Shown piece after piece: positions 60,220 through 64,000 of a DNA stretch of 64,000 bases; position 1 is the first letter of the stretch; each line of letters opens with the position of its first letter. The notes beneath the pieces are model-generated. The model was not told where the DNA came from. It saw only the letters and a list, made by a program, of their open reading frames with translations, and did not search any database. This DNA comes from Achromobacter pestifer (lineage in GTDB: Bacteria > Pseudomonadota > Gammaproteobacteria > Burkholderiales > Burkholderiaceae_B). The stretch lies in NCBI RefSeq assembly GCF_902859625.1, contig NZ_CADIJX010000009.1, positions 62,001 to 126,000 of the forward strand, written 5' to 3'. A program made the position numbers and the translations under genes.

Positions 60220-60711
60220 ATGAATAGACCCACTTCATACCGTCAACGTTCCAGTGCCAGCCGGCGGAAGGAAAATACCGCCCTGGGATGGCTGGGTCAT
60301 GACATGCGGGGCGCCGGGGTACTGGCGACTGCCCGCAAGCACTTGCAAATTCAGTATGCGGTGGCGGCGGTTCTGCCCGCCCCGCTTGGTGCTGTCTGCC
60401 AGGTCGGCAAGCTGGAAAACCAGTGCCTGCATCTGGTGGTGCCCAGCGCCGCGCATGCGGCCAAGATGCGTCAATTGGCGCCGCGCATCGCGCGTTCTCT
60501 GGCAGACCAAGGCTGGAACCTTAACGAAATTGCCGTCAAGGTACAAGCGGGCTTACCGAAGCCCGGAGCCCGTCAGCCGCTCCCTCCCAAAGAGGCGCAA
60601 CCCTTGGGAGAAAAGGCCCTGGGAGCATTCGAGACGCTGCATGACAATCTGCGCCCTGGCCCGCTGGCCGACGCCATTGCCAAACTCTTGAGGCATCACA
60701 AGAGTAGCTGA
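60220..60711 (+). CDS. dciA: DUF721 protein, DciA-like helicase loader
   Basis: This 163-residue protein has a DUF721/KH-like N-terminal domain, with segments L-H-L-V-V-P-S-A-A-H-A-A-K-M-R-Q-L near 70-86. A basic N-terminal tail (S-S-A-S-R-R-K-E) and a helical C-terminus are also present. DciA loads the replicative helicase DnaB in bacteria lacking DnaC; this is known for the family and inferred here. It is divergent from the M23 peptidase gene and convergent with lpxC. Confidence 0.8.
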   Translation: MNRPTSYRQRSSASRRKENTALGWLGHDMRGAGVLATARKHLQIQYAVAAVLPAPLGAVCQVGKLENQCLHLVVPSAAHAAKMRQLAPRIARSLADQGWNLNEIAVKVQAGLPKPGARQPLPPKEAQPLGEKALGAFETLHDNLRPGPLADAIAKLLRHHKSS

Positions 60712-60819
60712 AGCCATCCGGCCTTGTCCGGCGCCAGAGGCGCCCGGAAACGAAGCGAAACCAAGTTTTCGGACGGATGGCCCGATGGTTTGCAACCGGA
60801 TTGCGACTTTTTCGCTAGG

Positions 60820-60892
60820 GGTTGGCGGCCAGCGCCAACCTTAAGCAGGAATCTGATGTGGATTCGGGGACGAACCCCGATATTCAGATTCC
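60820..60892. terminator. Hairpins between dciA and lpxC
   Basis: GGTTGGCG (60820-60827) pairs with CGCCAACC (60833-60840). A larger nested structure follows: GGAATCTGA (60848-60856) with TCAGATTCC (60884-60892), enclosing TCGGGG (60864-60869) with CCCCGA (60875-60880). They lie between the convergent stops of dciA and lpxC. A long T-run is absent, so their strength as terminators is uncertain. Confidence 0.6.
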
Positions 60893-60904
60893 GGCAGCAT
60901 GGCC

Positions 60905-61828
60905 TCAGGCCAACTGCCACTCGTGGCGAAACGCCTGCGGCGCCTCTGCCTGCGATTCATAGGTAATCAATTCCCAAGCGTCTTGCTGCGCCAGCAGCGC
61001 GCGGGCCAACTGGTTGTTCAAGCCGTGACCCGACTTGCACGCCACGTAGCGCGCCACCAGAGGCTTGCCCAACAGATACAAGTCGCCAATGGCGTCCAGG
61101 ATCTTGTGCTTCACGAATTCATCGTCATAGCGCAGGCCGTCGCTGTTCAGCACGCGGTACTCGTCCATGACGATGGCGTTGTCCAGGCTGCCGCCGCGGG
61201 CCAGACCCATCGAGCGCAAGGCTTCGACTTCATTCACGAAACCGAAGGTGCGCGCACGCGCGATCTCGCGCACATACGAGTGCGTCGCGAAATCGATCTC
61301 GGCGAAATTGGCCGTGGAGTCGATGGCGGGGTGACGGAAGTCGATCGAGAACGCCAGCGCGTAGCCCTCGTGGGGTTCCAGGCGGGCCCATTTCTCGTTG
61401 CGGCCTTCGCCCTCGCGTACTTCCACCGTCTTTTTGACGCGGATGAACTGCTTGGGCGCGTTCTGCTCGACGATGCCCGCCGAGCGCAACAGATAAACAA
61501 ACGTTGCCGCACTGCCGTCCATGATGGGGACTTCTTCGGCAGTGAGGTCGATATGCAGGTTGTCGATACCCAGGCCGGCCAATGCCGACATCAGGTGTTC
61601 CACCGTGGAAACGCGGACGTTGCCCTGTTGCAGGACGGACGCCATGCGCGTATCGCCCACGCCGGTGGCTTGTGCGGGCAGGTCAACGACCTGCGGCAAA
61701 TCCACGCGATGGAAAACAATGCCTGTATTGGGTTGCGCCGGACGCAGGGTGAGTTCTACCCGCCGTCCGGAGTGGACGCCGACGCCTGTCGTGCGGACTA
61801 GATTCTGAATGCTGCGTTGTCGGAACAT
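60905..61828 (-). CDS. lpxC: UDP-3-O-acyl-N-acetylglucosamine deacetylase LpxC
   Basis: This 307-residue zinc enzyme catalyses the committed step of lipid A synthesis. The zinc site is recognised by [10 protein letters not shown] near 74-83 (first His) and [11 protein letters not shown] near 237-247 (His and Asp). S-G-H-G-L-N-N-Q near 267-274 has the catalytic His. [10 protein letters not shown] near 103-112 is also typical. It lies about 240 bases after ftsZ, the usual position in the cell-division cluster. Confidence 0.97.
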   Translation of the reverse strand: MFRQRSIQNLVRTTGVGVHSGRRVELTLRPAQPNTGIVFHRVDLPQVVDLPAQATGVGDTRMASVLQQGNVRVSTVEHLMSALAGLGIDNLHIDLTAEEVPIMDGSAATFVYLLRSAGIVEQNAPKQFIRVKKTVEVREGEGRNEKWARLEPHEGYALAFSIDFRHPAIDSTANFAEIDFATHSYVREIARARTFGFVNEVEALRSMGLARGGSLDNAIVMDEYRVLNSDGLRYDDEFVKHKILDAIGDLYLLGKPLVARYVACKSGHGLNNQLARALLAQQDAWELITYESQAEAPQAFRHEWQLA

Positions 61829-61993
61829 GAGACTTGGATATTAGAGCCAGGAAGCCGGCACGAAGAGAACAGATTGCCGGCGTAACTGACGTATTGTAAC
61901 GCTGTCCGACCCTTGGCGCCATCTGACGCGCGGGATCGACCGATACCTCCGTCCCTTATTGGAGCCGTGCAAGGGAAACACGGGCCGCTCCGC

Positions 61994-62027
61994 CTCCGGC
62001 TTGCCCGCGGGGACAGGCAAGCCGGAG
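61994..62027. terminator. Hairpin downstream of ftsZ
   Basis: CTCCGGCTTGCC (61994-62005) and GGCAAGCCGGAG (62016-62027) form a perfect 12-bp stem over a 10-base loop, 41 bases after the ftsZ stop. No T-run follows, so it may attenuate or stabilise the transcript between ftsZ and lpxC rather than end it. Confidence 0.6.
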
Positions 62028-62067
62028 ATGAGGGAGTGCGTTTAGAGCCTGTAGTCGGCTCTTTGGT

Positions 62068-63252
62068 TCAATCCGCCTGCTTGCGCAGGAACGCCGGGAT
62101 GTCGAAATGATCCATGCCCGAGCTTTCCAGTGCACGCACCTGGGCAGACGCCTGGCTGCGCGGATTGCGCATGACCGACGGCATATCCAGATTGCGGTAA
62201 TCGCCACCTTGGCCGGCCGGCATCGTGCCCATCGGCATGTTGTCGGTACCGGTGCGGAGCACTTCAGCGGTGTTCTGAACCAGTTGCGGACGCGCTTGCG
62301 CACGGCCCAGGCCGGTTGCAACCACGGTCACACGCAGGTTTTCACCCATGGACTCGTCGTAGGCCGTACCGAAGATCACGGTCGCGTCGTCCGAAGCATA
62401 GCTGCGGATCGTTTCCATGATTTCGCGCGTTTCGCGCATCTTCAGCGTGCGGCTGGCGGTGATGTTGACCAGAACGCCGCGAGCGCCGTTCAGGTCCACG
62501 CCTTCCAGCAGCGGGCAAGCGATGGCGTGTTCGGCGGCCACACGTGCGCGATCCGCGCCCGATGCCGACGCCGTGCCCATCATGGCTTGGCCCTGCTCGC
62601 CCATGATCGTCTTGACGTCTTCAAAGTCGACGTTGACGTTACCTTCGACGTTAATGATTTCGGCGATGCCCGCGCAGGCGTTGTGCAGGATATCGTCGGC
62701 AGAACGGAAGCAGTCTTCCTGCGTCGCGTCCTCGTCCATCAGTTCATACAGGTTCTCGTTGAGAACCACGATGAGCGAATGCACGTGCTTGGCCAATTCC
62801 GAGATACCGTCCTCGGCCATCTTCAGGCGCTTGTTGCCTTCAAAGGTGAAGGGCTTGGTGACCACACCCACGGTCAGAATGCCCAGTTCCTTCGCCACTT
62901 CGGCCACGACCGGACCTGCGCCGGTGCCCGTGCCACCGCCCATGCCGGCGGTGATGAAGACCATGTGTGCGCCGTTCAGCGCAGCACGGATCTCCTCGCG
63001 CGCGGTTTCAGCCGACGCGCGTCCCTGCTCGGGCTTGGCGCCCGCACCCAGGCCGGTACGGCCCAGACGAATTTGCACCGGGGCATTGGTTGCCGCCAGC
63101 GCTTGCGCATCGGTGTTGGCGCAAATGAAATCCACGCCGTGCACGCCGCTGCGAATCATGTGCGCCACGGCATTGCCGCCCGCACCACCCACACCAACGA
63201 CCTTGATAACGGTCCCTTTGGTGTTGTTCTCAAGCATCTCAAAGTTCATCAT
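62068..63252 (-). CDS. ftsZ: Cell division protein FtsZ
   Basis: This 394-residue tubulin-like GTPase forms the Z ring. It has K-V-V-G-V-G-G-A-G-G-N-A-V near 17-29, the tubulin signature G-G-G-T-G-T-G-A-G near 109-117, and the T7 loop N-V-D-F-E-D-V-K near 212-219. The short C-terminal tail I-P-A-F-L-R-K-Q-A-D binds FtsA and ZipA. The start at 63252 follows GGGAG; an adjacent ATG at 63249 would drop one Met. Confidence 0.97.
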   Translation of the reverse strand: MMNFEMLENNTKGTVIKVVGVGGAGGNAVAHMIRSGVHGVDFICANTDAQALAATNAPVQIRLGRTGLGAGAKPEQGRASAETAREEIRAALNGAHMVFITAGMGGGTGTGAGPVVAEVAKELGILTVGVVTKPFTFEGNKRLKMAEDGISELAKHVHSLIVVLNENLYELMDEDATQEDCFRSADDILHNACAGIAEIINVEGNVNVDFEDVKTIMGEQGQAMMGTASASGADRARVAAEHAIACPLLEGVDLNGARGVLVNITASRTLKMRETREIMETIRSYASDDATVIFGTAYDESMGENLRVTVVATGLGRAQARPQLVQNTAEVLRTGTDNMPMGTMPAGQGGDYRNLDMPSVMRNPRSQASAQVRALESSGMDHFDIPAFLRKQAD

Positions 63253-63442
63253 GATGACTCCCTCACAAGTCCGATTTTGCAAATCACAAAAATTCCCCAA
63301 CAACCTATATTTTGTGAATCGCCTCAAAGCCGATGCCGACTACGTAGGTCCGCCGCGGGTTTGAGACGCCTCCCCTTTCTGGCCCGACCCGCCATACCGC
63401 CGCGGATCGTGCCAAGGAGCAGGCCCCAACCTGCCCCCCTCT
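63253..63442. other. ftsA-ftsZ intergenic region
   Basis: This is a 190-base spacer with an AT-rich stretch at about 63277-63310 just upstream of ftsZ. That is a reasonable place for an ftsZ promoter. No gene or strong terminator is visible. Confidence 0.4.
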
Positions 63443-64000
63443 TCAATTCATAAACCATTCCTTCATGCGTGCCAGCAGGCTCTTGAAGTTGCCTGTCTGG
63501 GCGGCGACCTTGCGGCCGCGCACACGTTGCATCCGTGCTTCCTGCAACAAGCCCATCACCGTCGAGAAGCGCGGATTGCGCATCACGTCGGCCAGGCTGC
63601 CTTCGTATTCAGGCACCGCCACGCGCACCGGCTTCAGGAACACGTCCTCGGCCAGTTCGATCATGCCGGGCAGTTGCGCCGACCCGCCGGTCAGGACCAC
63701 GCCCGACGCCAGCAGATCCTCGTAGCCGGAGTCGCGCACGACCTGCTGCACCAGCGTGAACAGTTCTTCCACGCGCGGTTCAATCACGGCGCCCAGCGCC
63801 TGGCGCTTGACCTGGCGCGGACCACGGTCGCCCAGGCCCGGCACTTCCACGGACTCGTCCGGGCTGGCCAGCACCTGCTTGGCCACGCCATAGCGCAGCT
63901 TGATTTCCTCGGCATCCGGCGTCGGCGTGCGCAGCATGGCCGCGATGTCGTTGGTGATCTGATCGCCCGCGATCGGCAATACCGCGGTGTGGCGGATCGC
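63443..64000 (-). CDS. ftsA: Cell division protein FtsA, C-terminal part, cut by the window edge
   Basis: The minus-strand frame is open through the window end (A-I-R-H-T-A-V-L-P-I-A-G-D-Q), so the start lies beyond 64000. About 185 C-terminal residues are present. G-D-Q-I-T-N-D, V-V-L-T-G-G-S-A-Q-L-P-G-M (phosphate-2/adenosine motif of the actin-like fold) and the terminal amphipathic K-S-L-L-A-R-M-K-E-W-F-M-N membrane-targeting helix identify FtsA. It anchors FtsZ to the membrane and lies directly before ftsZ in the division cluster. Confidence 0.96.
   Translation of the reverse strand, partial: AIRHTAVLPIAGDQITNDIAAMLRTPTPDAEEIKLRYGVAKQVLASPDESVEVPGLGDRGPRQVKRQALGAVIEPRVEELFTLVQQVVRDSGYEDLLASGVVLTGGSAQLPGMIELAEDVFLKPVRVAVPEYEGSLADVMRNPRFSTVMGLLQEARMQRVRGRKVAAQTGNFKSLLARMKEWFMN

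Noticed and set aside
1-64000. CRISPR arrays or intact prophage
   Set aside because: No series of regularly spaced direct repeats and no phage structural or integrase genes were seen.

Overview
The window looks like chromosomal DNA of a GC-rich betaproteobacterium of the Alcaligenaceae, most likely Achromobacter or close to Bordetella. This is inferred from the division and envelope order on the minus strand (ftsA, ftsZ, lpxC, M23 peptidase, secA, with dciA divergent), the abundance of LysR regulators, a Bug-type solute receptor, and the general character of the proteins. No database search was run. Most genes belong to ordinary core or metabolic neighbourhoods. No rRNA, CRISPR array or intact prophage is visible.

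Positions 1-5240 form an accessory block, visibly less GC-rich in places. It holds the 3' end of a type I restriction hsdR gene, a 725-residue DUF262/DUF1524 (GmrSD-like) protein with a RAMA-like tail, and the wreckage of two IS3-family elements lying head to tail. The block stops at the 3' end of a tRNA-Lys(CTT) gene, the classic position for island integration. It is the best candidate here for an uncommon defence locus.

Positions 5470-25800 hold several regulator-target pairs and envelope genes. They include an SDR/TetR pair with a clear operator, a diguanylate cyclase, an AsmA-like protein, an LTA-synthase-like phosphotransferase, 3-methyladenine glycosylase I, and a YkgJ-type cysteine-cluster protein. 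Next come a hydrolase with a cysteine nucleophile, an AraC regulator, and a Fur paralogue coupled to an unknown gene. A chemoreceptor, a small ClpX-type zinc-finger protein, a DUF3302/HlyD/outer-membrane-lipoprotein export operon with an AraC regulator, and a PPK2 kinase follow.

Positions 25800-32650 form one functional unit that looks like hexuronate use. It holds an SMP-30 lactonase, a uronate-dehydrogenase-like enzyme, a complete DctPQM TRAP transporter and a 3-hydroxyacyl-CoA-dehydrogenase-like enzyme, with a divergent LysR regulator. A second tRNA-Lys (TTT) separates it from metNIQ (methionine import). After that come a divergent GH31 protein, mnmC, an inositol-phosphatase-like gene, a fadD-like ligase, an M20 amidohydrolase, a YeiE/YeiH-like pair, a YciA-type thioesterase, mgtE, pagP and a ChaC-like gene.

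Positions 49700-56260 carry an Lrp/AsnC regulator, an SDR protein without the usual catalytic residues, a cysteine-dioxygenase-like cupin, and a GntR/Bug-receptor/ThDP-enzyme operon with a probable operator. A VOC-family gene lies just downstream of secA. The window closes with secA, an M23 peptidase, dciA, lpxC, ftsZ and the 3' end of ftsA. Several intergenic regions contain strong inverted repeats that are likely operators or terminators.
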